Below are positions 16,170 through 24,058 of a stretch of 37,676 nt of DNA, one piece after another. The notes below the pieces were generated by a model. The model did not search any database. It was not told the origin of the DNA and was given only the letters and a program-made list of their open reading frames with translations. The stretch's first letter is position 1; each line of letters starts with the position of its first letter. The stretch covers positions 1 to 37,676 of the forward strand of contig DVDT01000026.1 in assembly GCA_015296085.1 (NCBI GenBank). The letters are read 5' to 3'. The DNA comes from Trichormus sp. M33_DOE_039 (GTDB lineage Bacteria > Cyanobacteriota > Cyanobacteriia > Cyanobacteriales > Nostocaceae). The translations under genes and the position numbers were made by a program.

Positions 16170-16763
16170 ATGGGATTATACAGAGGGCGGAGGTCTTTAC
16201 AGAATGCGTTACTTTTATTGCGTTCTACTACTGAAACTGGAACAGATTTAGTAGAACCCCCCGCAGGTAGTCAGTTGCATAAATACTGGGAACTAGCTAC
16301 AGGTAAACGCCAGCTTGATTACACTCGTAATACTGGCTCTGCACCTGGAAAACTGGTAACAGCCTTGATTTACCCTTTTAGCGTTAATCATCCTGCAACT
16401 GACCCTACACCAACATTAGTTAAATTTTCTAATCGCGCTAAAGGTGCAATGACTGCTCAGATTGGTAGTGAAGCTGATTTGAATCATGCTACTTCTTCTA
16501 CTATTGACCCGATTGATAGAGGTAGAAAATTCAGGGCTGCTACTATCACGATTTTTAATCCTACTAATACTGAAACCGAAGTTACTAGCCAAACATTAGG
16601 CAGAAAATACAAAAAGCGTGGTGGTTCTAGTTATAGCTATCCTTTTGGTAATACTGCAACTGATACTTTAAGGTATTTAGAAGTTAAAGCTGATTTACTC
16701 GGCAAAGCATTAGCTAAAAATGCTGATGTAACCGTAACTTTTAAGCCTGAGTTCTTGCCATGA
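16170..16763 (+). CDS. Candidate capsid/structural protein, 197 aa
   Basis: ATG at 16170 (MGLYRGRRSLQNALLLLRST...) has GAAGGG about 10 nt upstream and is preferred over a TTG at 16152. A short basic helical N-terminus is followed by a beta-rich, Thr/Asn-rich body (KLVTALIYPFSVNHPATDPT; KFRAATITIFNPTNTETEVT) with a basic loop (GRKYKKRGGS). Size, composition and the first position after a promoter region would suit an abundant single-jelly-roll or similar structural protein. No sequence signature of a known capsid family is seen. Its stop overlaps the next start (ATGA). Confidence 0.6.
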   Translation: MGLYRGRRSLQNALLLLRSTTETGTDLVEPPAGSQLHKYWELATGKRQLDYTRNTGSAPGKLVTALIYPFSVNHPATDPTPTLVKFSNRAKGAMTAQIGSEADLNHATSSTIDPIDRGRKFRAATITIFNPTNTETEVTSQTLGRKYKKRGGSSYSYPFGNTATDTLRYLEVKADLLGKALAKNADVTVTFKPEFLP

Positions 16764-16996
16764 GTTTAGACCCTTACGATGTGTTATCAGTCGGTATCAC
16801 TACTGGGGGTCGTACTCCTTCAGTAGATGAATGTAGGGCGATTATCGCTCAAGTGTCACAGGTCGAGTACCTGATTAAAAGTTTTCTCCATTTCCAGATT
16901 GACGCTGATGATTATCTAGATGGCATCAATGACGTAGAGATGATCAACACCGATGAATATATTGATGGTTTATGGCTACCGTTAGTGATGGTTTAG
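16760..16996 (+). CDS. Hypothetical acidic protein, 78 aa
   Basis: It starts within the stop of the preceding gene (ATGA) and overlaps the next gene by 25 bp. The product begins MSLDPYDVLSVGITTGGRTP and has an acidic second half (DADDYLDGINDVEMINTDEY). No family is recognised; it resembles small connector-like proteins of structural modules in size only. Confidence 0.6.
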   Translation: MSLDPYDVLSVGITTGGRTPSVDECRAIIAQVSQVEYLIKSFLHFQIDADDYLDGINDVEMINTDEYIDGLWLPLVMV

Positions 16997-17355
16997 GAAA
17001 TTGGGAACAGTTGGGTACTGTGTTGGTAGATAATCAGTGGCGTATTTTCCCAGTTCCTACTATTTCTGAGGTGTTTAGGATTACTACAACCATTGCTAAC
17101 CCTGGTGATTGGGACAAGTTACTACGGTCTGCTGCTTACGTCCGGTTTTATTACGTAGGCGGGAATGTGACAGCTAAAACTTATATCAGGGTAGAGTCAG
17201 AGCCAAGGATTGTAGAGCTACCTATACTTTCTGACCTCAAAGACAGAGGGTTAATACTTCGTGATATCGGTTGTGTGATGTCTCACCCAAAAGCTAGCAA
17301 GGTATCTTTGGCATCTTTTGCTAGATGGACTCTAAAAATTGAAGGTTTAATTTAA
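16972..17355 (+). CDS. Hypothetical beta-rich protein, 127 aa
   Basis: It begins MATVSDGLGNWEQLGTVLVD with beta strands throughout (VFRITTTIANPGDW; YVRFYYVGGNVTAKTYIRVE; FARWTLKIEGLI). It reads like a small beta-sandwich or jelly-roll structural protein. Its TAA overlaps the next ATG (TAATG). No named family is recognised. Confidence 0.6.
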   Translation: MATVSDGLGNWEQLGTVLVDNQWRIFPVPTISEVFRITTTIANPGDWDKLLRSAAYVRFYYVGGNVTAKTYIRVESEPRIVELPILSDLKDRGLILRDIGCVMSHPKASKVSLASFARWTLKIEGLI

Positions 17356-17636
17356 TGAAAGTATTTACGCCTGGTGATTTAATCGCTTTGGGCGGTTTAA
17401 TTTTGGCAACTGTTACCACTTTAATTGGTGGGGTGGTTTGGTATGCCAATTCTGAAAAAAAGAAATACGCGGCTGAACGTGACTTTAATCATATTAAAAA
17501 TAATTTTAAGCAGATGAGCGAGGGTATCGCTAATGAATTTAAGGATTTAAACGATCGCTTCGACGATGTTGATAAAGAGTTGCTGCGAATTGAGGCTTAC
17601 TTGATCCGCACCAAACCTGATCATGACCCCAGCTAA
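17355..17636 (+). CDS. Small membrane protein with coiled-coil tail (holin/spanin-like layout), 93 aa
   Basis: One membrane segment (about residues 8-30, LIALGGLILATVTTLIGGVV) is followed by a charged helical coiled coil (KQMSEGIANEFKDLNDRFDD...) and a short tail. This layout is common in small proteins at the end of cyanobacterial prophage modules, where they are thought to act as holin-like or membrane-anchoring proteins. It is the last gene of the operon. The TM-plus-coiled-coil layout is clear; the role is inferred. Confidence 0.65.
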   Translation: MKVFTPGDLIALGGLILATVTTLIGGVVWYANSEKKKYAAERDFNHIKNNFKQMSEGIANEFKDLNDRFDDVDKELLRIEAYLIRTKPDHDPS

Positions 17637-17812
17637 TTTACTGGGGATTCAGTGTACCCAGGAGCTAAGGTGTTGTTTAAATTTAGTCAATAGTCATTAG
17701 TTGTTATCCCTTAAACCCCTATACCCCTATACCCCCACACCCCTAGTTATTGCCTATTTGCTCATCAGTAAGCATTGCACTATAAAGGAGTATTGGATTT
17801 TACTGCAAGCAG

Positions 17813-19003
17813 ATGCCTATGATCACCGCGATCGCCAGAAAATTTCGCCTGTTTTTAGCTAACTGTGGGCGATTCATTGTCGCCACTCAACGCAAAAGTA
17901 GGCATTCTTTGCTACCACATATCTGTCTGGGATTAGGGAGTATCATTCTAGTTTTGTGGTTGGTAATTTACCCAGGTTTGGCTCAACAACCAGAACCTAC
18001 ACAAAAATTGCTAGTAGCCACACGAGTTATACCTCCCTTTGTGATTGCAGATAAAGGTCAACTATCAGGATTTAGTATTGACCTTTGGCAAAGCATTACT
18101 AAAGAAATCGGCTTAAATTATGAGTTTGTTGAGTATCCCACCGTTGCCAATTTGCTCTCGGCTGTGAAAGATGGTACAGCTAACGTCGGGATTGCAGCTA
18201 TCTCTATTACCGCCGAACGCCAACAGCAATTTGACTTTTCTTTACCCATGTTTGCTGGGGGGCTACAAATCATGGTCAGAAACGCAGAGGCCAGTGGTAG
18301 CGGTGTCCCGAATATTTTCCAATTGTTTTTCTCTGCTTCACTGTTGCAAGTCATTGCTATTGCATTGGTGTTAATTATTTTCGCTGCCCATGTGATTTGG
18401 TTATCTGAACGCCATCACGAAGAAGGAATGATTTCTAAATCATACTTTCCCGGCATTTTCAAAGCCTGTTGGTGGGCGGCTGCAACCTTGGCTACCCAAG
18501 CCGACGAAATGCCCAAAGGCGTTATTGGGAGGTTTATTGCTATTATCTGGATGTTCATCGGTGTGCTGTTTGTTGCCTACTTTACAGCCAGTGCTACCAC
18601 CTCCTTAACCGTACAACAGCTACAGGGAGATATTAGAGGTGTAGATGATTTACCCGGACATCTAGTCGCAACTACTGCTGGTAGCACAGCTGCAAGCTAC
18701 CTCAAAGAACGTAAGATTCCTGTGCAGGAAGTTGGCAAAATTGAGCAAGCTTACGATGCTTTGCTAAACAAAAAAGTTGATGCTGTTGTATTTGATTCAC
18801 CTGTTCTACTTTTCTATGCGGCTAATGAAGGTAAAGGAAAAGTCGAGGTAGTTGGTAGTATCTTCCGCGAGGAAAATTATGGCATTGTTTTGCCTAATAA
18901 TAGTCCTTACCGCAAACCTATCAATAGTGTTTTGCTGGGTTTAAAAGAAAAAGGCACTTATCAAGCGATATATGATAAGTGGTTTGGTGCTAACAAATCT
19001 TAA
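17813..19003 (+). CDS. GluR0-like ligand-gated ion channel (substrate-binding protein with channel)
   Basis: A 396-residue protein. A membrane segment or signal anchor lies at about 37-57. Ligand-binding lobe S1 (about 65-160) includes the family-3 solute-binding pattern SIDLWQSITKEIG and VGIAAISITAERQQQFDFS. A channel insert follows: M1 (about 176-197), pore loop (about 214-235, WWAAATLATQADEMPKG) and M2 (about 238-268, ending AYFTASATTSLTV). Lobe S2 (about 270-396) closes it. This is the layout of prokaryotic glutamate-receptor channels such as GluR0. Unlike Synechocystis GluR0, the pore lacks a TVGYG potassium filter. It would act in the cytoplasmic membrane with its binding domain in the periplasm. 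Neither ligand nor ion can be read from the sequence. Confidence 0.87.
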   Translation: MPMITAIARKFRLFLANCGRFIVATQRKSRHSLLPHICLGLGSIILVLWLVIYPGLAQQPEPTQKLLVATRVIPPFVIADKGQLSGFSIDLWQSITKEIGLNYEFVEYPTVANLLSAVKDGTANVGIAAISITAERQQQFDFSLPMFAGGLQIMVRNAEASGSGVPNIFQLFFSASLLQVIAIALVLIIFAAHVIWLSERHHEEGMISKSYFPGIFKACWWAAATLATQADEMPKGVIGRFIAIIWMFIGVLFVAYFTASATTSLTVQQLQGDIRGVDDLPGHLVATTAGSTAASYLKERKIPVQEVGKIEQAYDALLNKKVDAVVFDSPVLLFYAANEGKGKVEVVGSIFREENYGIVLPNNSPYRKPINSVLLGLKEKGTYQAIYDKWFGANKS

Positions 19004-19017
19004 GATTGAGCAAACAT

Positions 19018-19055
19018 TAGCCCATTGGCAATTTCATCCCAAACCAATTGGGCTA
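19018..19055 (+). terminator. Hairpin after the channel gene
   Basis: TAGCCCA-TTGG and CCAATTGGGCTA pair with one bulged base, starting 15 bp after the stop. No T-run follows, so termination is only plausible. The rest of 19056-19335 shows no gene. Confidence 0.45.
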
Positions 19056-19335
19056 GTCTAATATAAATACATACTAGAAACTAGGGGCAGTAGTAACTGC
19101 GATCACTACTGCTATCTGCATAAATATTTTATAAATCATCATAATTTTCGCCTATTTAAAATAAATCAGGGTATGGGGTATGAATTGTCATAGTGAATGG
19201 AACTAATGACTAATAACTATCTTCAAAAGCTTGCAAGAAACATTTGTCAGGATTGTGTCAACGTGATGAAAAATTGACGACTGTTTGTCCCTAAACCAAG
19301 TTAAAATTCTTATTTGCAGAAAATAAATATAAACT

Positions 19336-20268
19336 ATGTTGATGAAAAAATTAGCAGCTAAAGATTGGATATTAATCCAACGACAGCTAACTCCTTATTT
19401 ATTTTTACTACCGGCTTTAATTCTGCTTGGCTTAACTGTATTTTGGCCTGCACTACAGGCCTTTTACCTCAGCTTCACTAGCTATGAAGACCTTAGCCAA
19501 CCAGCCCAATGGATAGGGATGAAGAATTTTCTGCGTTTGTGGAAAGATGACGTTTTTTGGAAAACTTTAGAAAATACTTTCCTCTATCTTGTCGGTGTAG
19601 TGCCAATTTTAGTAATTTTTCCCTTAGGATTAGCAATTTTAGTTAATCAAAAATTACGAGGAATCACTTGGTTTCGAGCCGCATATTATACGCCAGTAGT
19701 GATTTCTATGGTAGTTGCGGGTATAGCGTGGAAGTGGCTATATGCTGAAAATGGATTACTAAATCAATTTCTGAAAATGTTCGGGCTGTTTCCAGAAGGC
19801 ATTCCTTGGTTAACTAGTTCGGCTAAAATTTTGGGGATAGTGCCAATTTCTCTAGCCAGCGTTATGGCCGTCACCATCTGGAAAGGATTAGGCTATTACA
19901 TGGTAATTTATTTAGCTGGATTGCAATCAATTCCAGAAGATGTATATGAAGCAGCTGCTATCGATGGCTCAGATGGTATTCGCAAACATTGGGATATTAC
20001 CGTACCTTTAATGAAGCCTTATCTTGCATTAGTCGCAGTCATTTCAGCAATTTCTGCCACAAAAGTGTTTGAAGAGGTTTATATCATGACGCAGGGTGGG
20101 CCACTTAATAGCTCAAAAACTATTGTGTATTATCTCTACGAGCAAGCTTTTAGTAATTTGGAAATTAGTTATGCTTGCACAATTGGTTTAGTGCTATTTT
20201 TGATTATTTTAGGCTTATCAGTCTTGCGATTAGTCATTAGTCAACCAGGAGGAGATGGACTAGTTTAA
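19336..20268 (+). CDS. Sugar ABC transporter permease (MalF/UgpA type)
   Basis: A 310-residue membrane protein with six hydrophobic segments, starting LTPYLFLLPALILLGL. The EAA loop that docks the ATPase reads EAAAIDGSDGIRKHWDITVP (about residues 217-236). The pattern QWIGMKNFLRLWKD and the C-terminal GGPLNSSKTIVYYLYEQAF place it in the carbohydrate uptake (CUT1) permease family. It normally pairs with a second permease, a binding protein and an ATPase, none of which lies in the window, so this is an orphan subunit locus. The substrate is unknown. Confidence 0.9.
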   Translation: MLMKKLAAKDWILIQRQLTPYLFLLPALILLGLTVFWPALQAFYLSFTSYEDLSQPAQWIGMKNFLRLWKDDVFWKTLENTFLYLVGVVPILVIFPLGLAILVNQKLRGITWFRAAYYTPVVISMVVAGIAWKWLYAENGLLNQFLKMFGLFPEGIPWLTSSAKILGIVPISLASVMAVTIWKGLGYYMVIYLAGLQSIPEDVYEAAAIDGSDGIRKHWDITVPLMKPYLALVAVISAISATKVFEEVYIMTQGGPLNSSKTIVYYLYEQAFSNLEISYACTIGLVLFLIILGLSVLRLVISQPGGDGLV

Positions 20269-20365
20269 TAGGCAAAAGACCACACACAAATATGTTACAA
20301 GATTGAGAATTTAAATCCTTACTCTTTTCCCTATAGGACTCATATTTGATTTTTGAAAAAAACTC

Positions 20366-20430
20366 GGTAGGGGCGGGTTTACAAATATCTTCGATATATT
20401 AACGAGTATTTTAGTGAACCCGCCCCTACC
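20366..20430. repeat. 65-bp palindromic interspersed repeat
   Basis: GGTAGGGGCGGGTTTAC at the left and GTGAACCCGCCCCTACC at the right are inverted with one mismatch and flank an AT-rich centre. Size and architecture match the two 65-bp repeats at 25012 and 30277, although the arm sequence differs. Confidence 0.7.
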
Positions 20431-20704
20431 AGTCTTACCTATTGCCTGTTGCCTTTTGACTAAATACGCAAGTAATTTCAGTAATTAAACCGGATTTCTA
20501 TGTAACTAAACTGTGTGATCTACACACCTACTTTCTTATATGTTACATTGAGTAGCGAGGTAGTAATACATCTGCCAAGCTATAGTGTGGGTTTTGTATA
20601 CCCTGCTGGTGCGCCAACCTCTGGATTGAGCGTATACCGCAAAGCAAATGCGTCACTACTTTCACCCCGTTTGATTGGTTGTAGGTTTCCTACATCAAAC
20701 GTCC

Positions 20705-20779
20705 TGAAAGTTAGCTCACTGGTAGAGCGATCGACTTAGAATCGATAGGTTGCAGGTTCGAGTCCTGTGCTTTCCACCA
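20705..20779 (+). tRNA. Class-I tRNA-like gene, anticodon UAG, CCA encoded
   Basis: It folds as a full cloverleaf: acceptor TGAAAGT/GCTTTCC (a mismatch at the first pair and a wobble at the last), D-stem GCTC/GAGC, anticodon stem ATCGA/TCGAT with loop CTTAGAA, a 5-nt variable region, T-arm GCAGG-TTCGAGT-CCTGT, and encoded ACCA. The anticodon is TAG, which reads CUA (Leu), yet tRNA-Leu normally has a long variable arm. The mismatch at 1-72 and the short arm suggest a degenerate or atypical tRNA, like those in the unusual tRNA clusters known from some Anabaena strains. Flanking DNA 20470-21200 has no gene, only possible decayed tRNA pieces. Confidence 0.65.
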
Positions 20780-21208
20780 ACCCTGTCCGGGTCAAAAGAC
20801 ACTACTCTGTCACAGTAGCAAATTTAACTTGATTAACAACTCTGCGATGCAGGCTTACTACTGGATTATCGGTAGTAGCAGTGAAGAAGCCAGCGCGAGT
20901 GTCTTCTCCCTAACTTGAGTATGTCCCTTCAGTTTCCATCTGGAATTGGCAAACTGAACGGTATATTTGGCGGTTGTTGTGTGTCTCAAAATTACCCTTG
21001 GGTAATCTAGAGGAAATAACAGTCATCTTAATCCAGTTTTGGAGACGCAATTTGCCCGCAACCGAACTGTAAACACCTGCATTTGCAGAGTTTAAAAATA
21101 TAATGTAGTATATGTAATAACGGGTTACAAGTTATAGGTTATAGGTGACAGTAAAAGAGTGCAAGAAACACTTTTTCTTCCCCTATACCCTCACACCCCT
21201 GTTTATTT

Positions 21209-21799
21209 ATGCCAAACTTCGAGGATCAACTGGAAACATTTCAGGCTGCAAGTCGCCAAAAATGGCGGGAGTGGTTAGAGAATAATCATCAAACTTATGT
21301 TGGAATATGGCTAATTTATTACAAAGTAAGAAGTGGTAAACCTAGTATTAAATATAGTGAAGCTGTTAAAGAGGCTTTATGTTTTGGTTGGATTGACAGC
21401 AAAGTCAAATCTTTAGATGCAGAGCGTTATATGCAAATATTTACGCCTCGTAAACCGAAAAGCGTCTGGTCAAAATTAAATAAGCAATATATAACAGAAC
21501 TAATTGAGCAAGGTTTAATGACTGAGGCAGGTTTAGCAAAAATTACAGTCGCTAAACAAGATGGTTCATGGACTAGTTTAGATGCAATAGAATCCTTAAT
21601 TATCCCAGATGACTTACAGCAAGCATTAGTAGTCAACGAAGCTGCTAATAAATACTTTGCAGCATTTAGCAACTCAACTAAAAAAAATATTCTCTTTTGG
21701 ATTGCTAGTGCTAAGCGTCCAGAAACAAGGATGAAAAGAATTGTACAAACTGTAAATTCAGCAGCACAAAACAAAAGTCCTAGATCAGAGATATTTTGA
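21209..21799 (+). CDS. YdeI/OmpD-associated (OmdA) family protein
   Basis: A 196-residue protein. The N-terminal part carries the family pattern WREWLENNHQTYVGIWLIYY, then YSEAVKEALCFGWIDSKVKS and MQIFTPRKPKSVWSKLNKQY. The C-terminal OmdA domain has ALVVNEAANKYFAAFSNSTK and ILFWIASAKRPETRMKRI. Members occur widely in bacteria and are described as bacteriocin-protection or stress proteins, but the biochemical role is not settled. It is followed 28 bp later by the SPFH gene and may be co-transcribed with it. Confidence 0.88.
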   Translation: MPNFEDQLETFQAASRQKWREWLENNHQTYVGIWLIYYKVRSGKPSIKYSEAVKEALCFGWIDSKVKSLDAERYMQIFTPRKPKSVWSKLNKQYITELIEQGLMTEAGLAKITVAKQDGSWTSLDAIESLIIPDDLQQALVVNEAANKYFAAFSNSTKKNILFWIASAKRPETRMKRIVQTVNSAAQNKSPRSEIF

Positions 21800-21827
21800 T
21801 TGATTTAACCATTAAATATATAAAAAA

Positions 21828-23354
21828 ATGTGGAAAAACTTTTACATTAAACCTAATGAAATCGGTATTTTATATTATCGTAGTGATTTTAAAAAAATCT
21901 TGCAGCCTGGGACTTATACTTATTTAGGTTGGCATTGGCAAGTAACCACCTATGACCTCAATTATCCAGAGGCTAACATAGAAAATTTAGAACTTTTATT
22001 GCGAAATCATAGTGCAGAATTACAACGATATTTGTTAGTAGTACGCACAGCCTTCAATCAAGCAGCTCTAGTTCGCTGTGGTCAAAATTGGGTGAGTGTT
22101 GCACCAAACCAATTAATAGCTTTCTGGCGTGGTTTTATTGCGGTAGAATCTCATATTTTCAACTTAAATGAAAGCTTAGAATTACCCGCTGAGTTTGTAC
22201 AGCAATTACGGGGAATGAATTTAAGTTGGATCGAAAGATTTCAAATTTCTGAACATGAAATTGGGTTGTTGTACGTGCAGAATAACTTTGTACGGCCGTT
22301 AGAACCGGGAGAATATGCTTTTTGGGCTGTGAATCGAAATATTTCAGTTAGGACTCTCAGTCGGATTTTACCGAATCCAGAATTTCCCTTAGAGGATGTA
22401 CTGATTGAGCGACATCCTGAATTTGTAGCAGCTTACTGTGAAATAGTACAATTACAAAATCAACAAGTAGCGATCGCACGTTATCAAGGCAAAGTTATCT
22501 CTATTTTATCGCCATGCAGTCGCAAGCTATTTTGGCGGGGTGTCGAAGTGGAATTAATCGACATCAGCACTGATACTAAGTTGTCATCTCGCTTAGTTTC
22601 AGAGTTAGTTTCTGGTTTACCAGAGGTTTTAGTTTTGAGTCGCAATTTTTTGCATATTTGCGAAGTCCGCACACAGCACACCGGGTTACTCTACATTAAT
22701 CAAGAATTTCAAACACAACTACAACCAGGAAAGCACGCTTGGTGGCTGTTTGGATATTCTTTGCAAACGGAAGTCTTTGACTTGCGCCAGCAAACTATGG
22801 AAGTCTCAGGCCAAGACATTCTTTCAAAAGATAAAGTCCCCTTGCGTTTAAACTTAACTGCTGGCTTCCGTATTGTAGACCCCTTAAGAACTAGAAATGG
22901 GTTAGCAGATGTCAATGGATACTTATACAAAGAGTTACAGTTTGCTCTGCGTGGTGCTGTTGGTGAAAGAACTCTAGATGCTTTATTAGAGGATAAAGGC
23001 GCGATTGATCAGAGTATTTTTGAGTACATTCGTCAGAAAACAACAGACTACGGAATTGAAGTAGATTCTGTTGGGGTGAAAGATATTATTCTCCCTGGTG
23101 AGATTAAGACAATTTTGAGCAAAGTAGTGGAAGCTGAAAAAGCTGCTCAAGCCAACGTAGTCCGTCGTCGGGAAGAAACAGCGGCTACTCGCAGTATGTT
23201 AAACACGGCCAAGGTGATGGAAGATAATCCTGTCGCGTTGCGGTTGAAAGAGTTAGAAGTGTTAGAAAGAATTGCTGAAAAAATTGAAAAAATTCAAGTC
23301 AATGGAGGTTTAGATAATATTTTGACAGAGCTAATTCGGATTAATAGAAATTAG
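21828..23354 (+). CDS. SPFH/band-7 (slipin-like) protein with duplicated N-terminal modules
   Basis: A 508-residue protein. A module with 'xEIGLLY....LxPGxYxxW' begins at residues 8, 140 and 279 (EIGILYYRSDFKKILQPGTY; EIGLLYVQNNFVRPLEPGEY; HTGLLYINQEFQTQLQPGKH), giving a period of about 135. The third copy leads into a band-7 domain (about 300-440) with GVKDIILPGEIKTILSKVVE and the AEKAAQANVVRRREETAATR helix typical of slipins. There is no N-terminal membrane segment. SPFH proteins form ring- or cage-like scaffolds at membranes; the extra modules may bind a partner. Role not known. Confidence 0.85.
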   Translation: MWKNFYIKPNEIGILYYRSDFKKILQPGTYTYLGWHWQVTTYDLNYPEANIENLELLLRNHSAELQRYLLVVRTAFNQAALVRCGQNWVSVAPNQLIAFWRGFIAVESHIFNLNESLELPAEFVQQLRGMNLSWIERFQISEHEIGLLYVQNNFVRPLEPGEYAFWAVNRNISVRTLSRILPNPEFPLEDVLIERHPEFVAAYCEIVQLQNQQVAIARYQGKVISILSPCSRKLFWRGVEVELIDISTDTKLSSRLVSELVSGLPEVLVLSRNFLHICEVRTQHTGLLYINQEFQTQLQPGKHAWWLFGYSLQTEVFDLRQQTMEVSGQDILSKDKVPLRLNLTAGFRIVDPLRTRNGLADVNGYLYKELQFALRGAVGERTLDALLEDKGAIDQSIFEYIRQKTTDYGIEVDSVGVKDIILPGEIKTILSKVVEAEKAAQANVVRRREETAATRSMLNTAKVMEDNPVALRLKELEVLERIAEKIEKIQVNGGLDNILTELIRINRN

Positions 23355-23390
23355 TATAAATCAGATTGTTTTTACTTTAATATATAAATT

Positions 23391-23418
23391 AAACCTTGGA
23401 TTAATTTGTCCAAGGTTT
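23391..23418 (+). terminator. Terminator-like hairpin after SPFH gene
   Basis: AAACCTTGGA and TCCAAGGTTT pair perfectly around an 8-nt loop, 37 bp after the stop. No T-run follows, so it may be a stabilising 3' structure. From 23419 to 23770 I see no gene. Confidence 0.5.
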
Positions 23419-23929
23419 AATTGCTTTCCCTATCACTTGCTTTTGGCTAGTGTAGGTCTTTTACCCCGGATATTTGATCTAACGTACTAATTGCTGGTCA
23501 ATGTACGCAAATTAATAACTCCTCACACATCGCACACACTATTAAACTGACCACGAAAACAAGTACACAACTCTCTTACTGCTGATGATGGATTTTGTCC
23601 GCTCATCTGCTTTAAATTTAACTATTAAATGATGAGTATTTATCGTCCTGGAGATTGAAACACGTATGGCAAAAAATTAATCTTTGGATAGAGAATAAAT
23701 ACTTGTTTTACTGGTGAATCATCAATTTCTGAAGCTAAGTTTGAATCTGACTTTTCACGCTATATGGAAAAGTTAACGTGAAACCTAACCCCCAACCCCT
23801 TCCCTGTCTTTGCTACGCTGCGAGAATGCAGAGAAGGGGAGCAAGAATCAAAGCTTCTAACGCCACTTGCTACCCTTCGGGAACGCCAAATGCCAACAAG
23901 TCGGCAGAGAGAGAGAGCCACCCAACGTA

Positions 23930-24028
23930 CTTATCAGAATCACCTACAACAGCGATGGTTTTAGCTAGCGATAAAATCTCACGAATAGCGTTATCGTTAC
24001 CTTGAAGATCAGGAATTTTTCTATAATA
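23930..24028 (-). pseudogene. Remnant of a CoA-binding-domain protein
   Basis: The minus strand translates as YYRKIPDLQGNDNAIREI followed by LSLAKTIAVVGDSDK, matching the start of the small CoA-binding (Rossmann) proteins in which 'REIL..AKTIAVVG.SDK' precedes the nucleotide-binding loop. There is no start codon. Beyond SDK the sequence enters an interspersed repeat (the CTACCCTTCGGGAACGCCAA type, 23780-23920). The gene is therefore truncated at both ends. Confidence 0.5.
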
Positions 24029-24058
24029 AAAACTTATCAGGACTTAAATTAGCATTCG

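Larger units (their letters stand above)
3968..17656. mobile_element. Candidate integrative, provirus-like element (boundaries tentative)
   Basis: The stretch holds two opposed, tightly packed operons of mostly unrecognised small genes, a P-loop packaging/translocation-type ATPase, a minimal tyrosine recombinase, a palindrome-rich control region and several virion-like beta-domain proteins, flanked by ordinary chromosomal genes. The same 11 bases, GATTCAGTGTA, occur in direct orientation at 3968-3978 and 17646-17656. I use them as provisional ends, but a match this short can be chance. No terminase, portal, HK97-type capsid or tail gene is recognised, which argues against an ordinary tailed prophage. 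Confidence 0.45.

Noticed and set aside
17700-17760. CCCCTATACCCCTATACCCCCACACCCC as telomere-like or origin repeat
   Set aside because: The same low-complexity string recurs before several genes (about 21181, 28468) and is a common intergenic feature in these genomes.
23518-23528. ACTCCTCACAC, the conserved motif of the small RNA Yfr1
   Set aside because: No GC-rich terminator hairpin follows and no flanking stem is seen, so the motif alone is likely chance.
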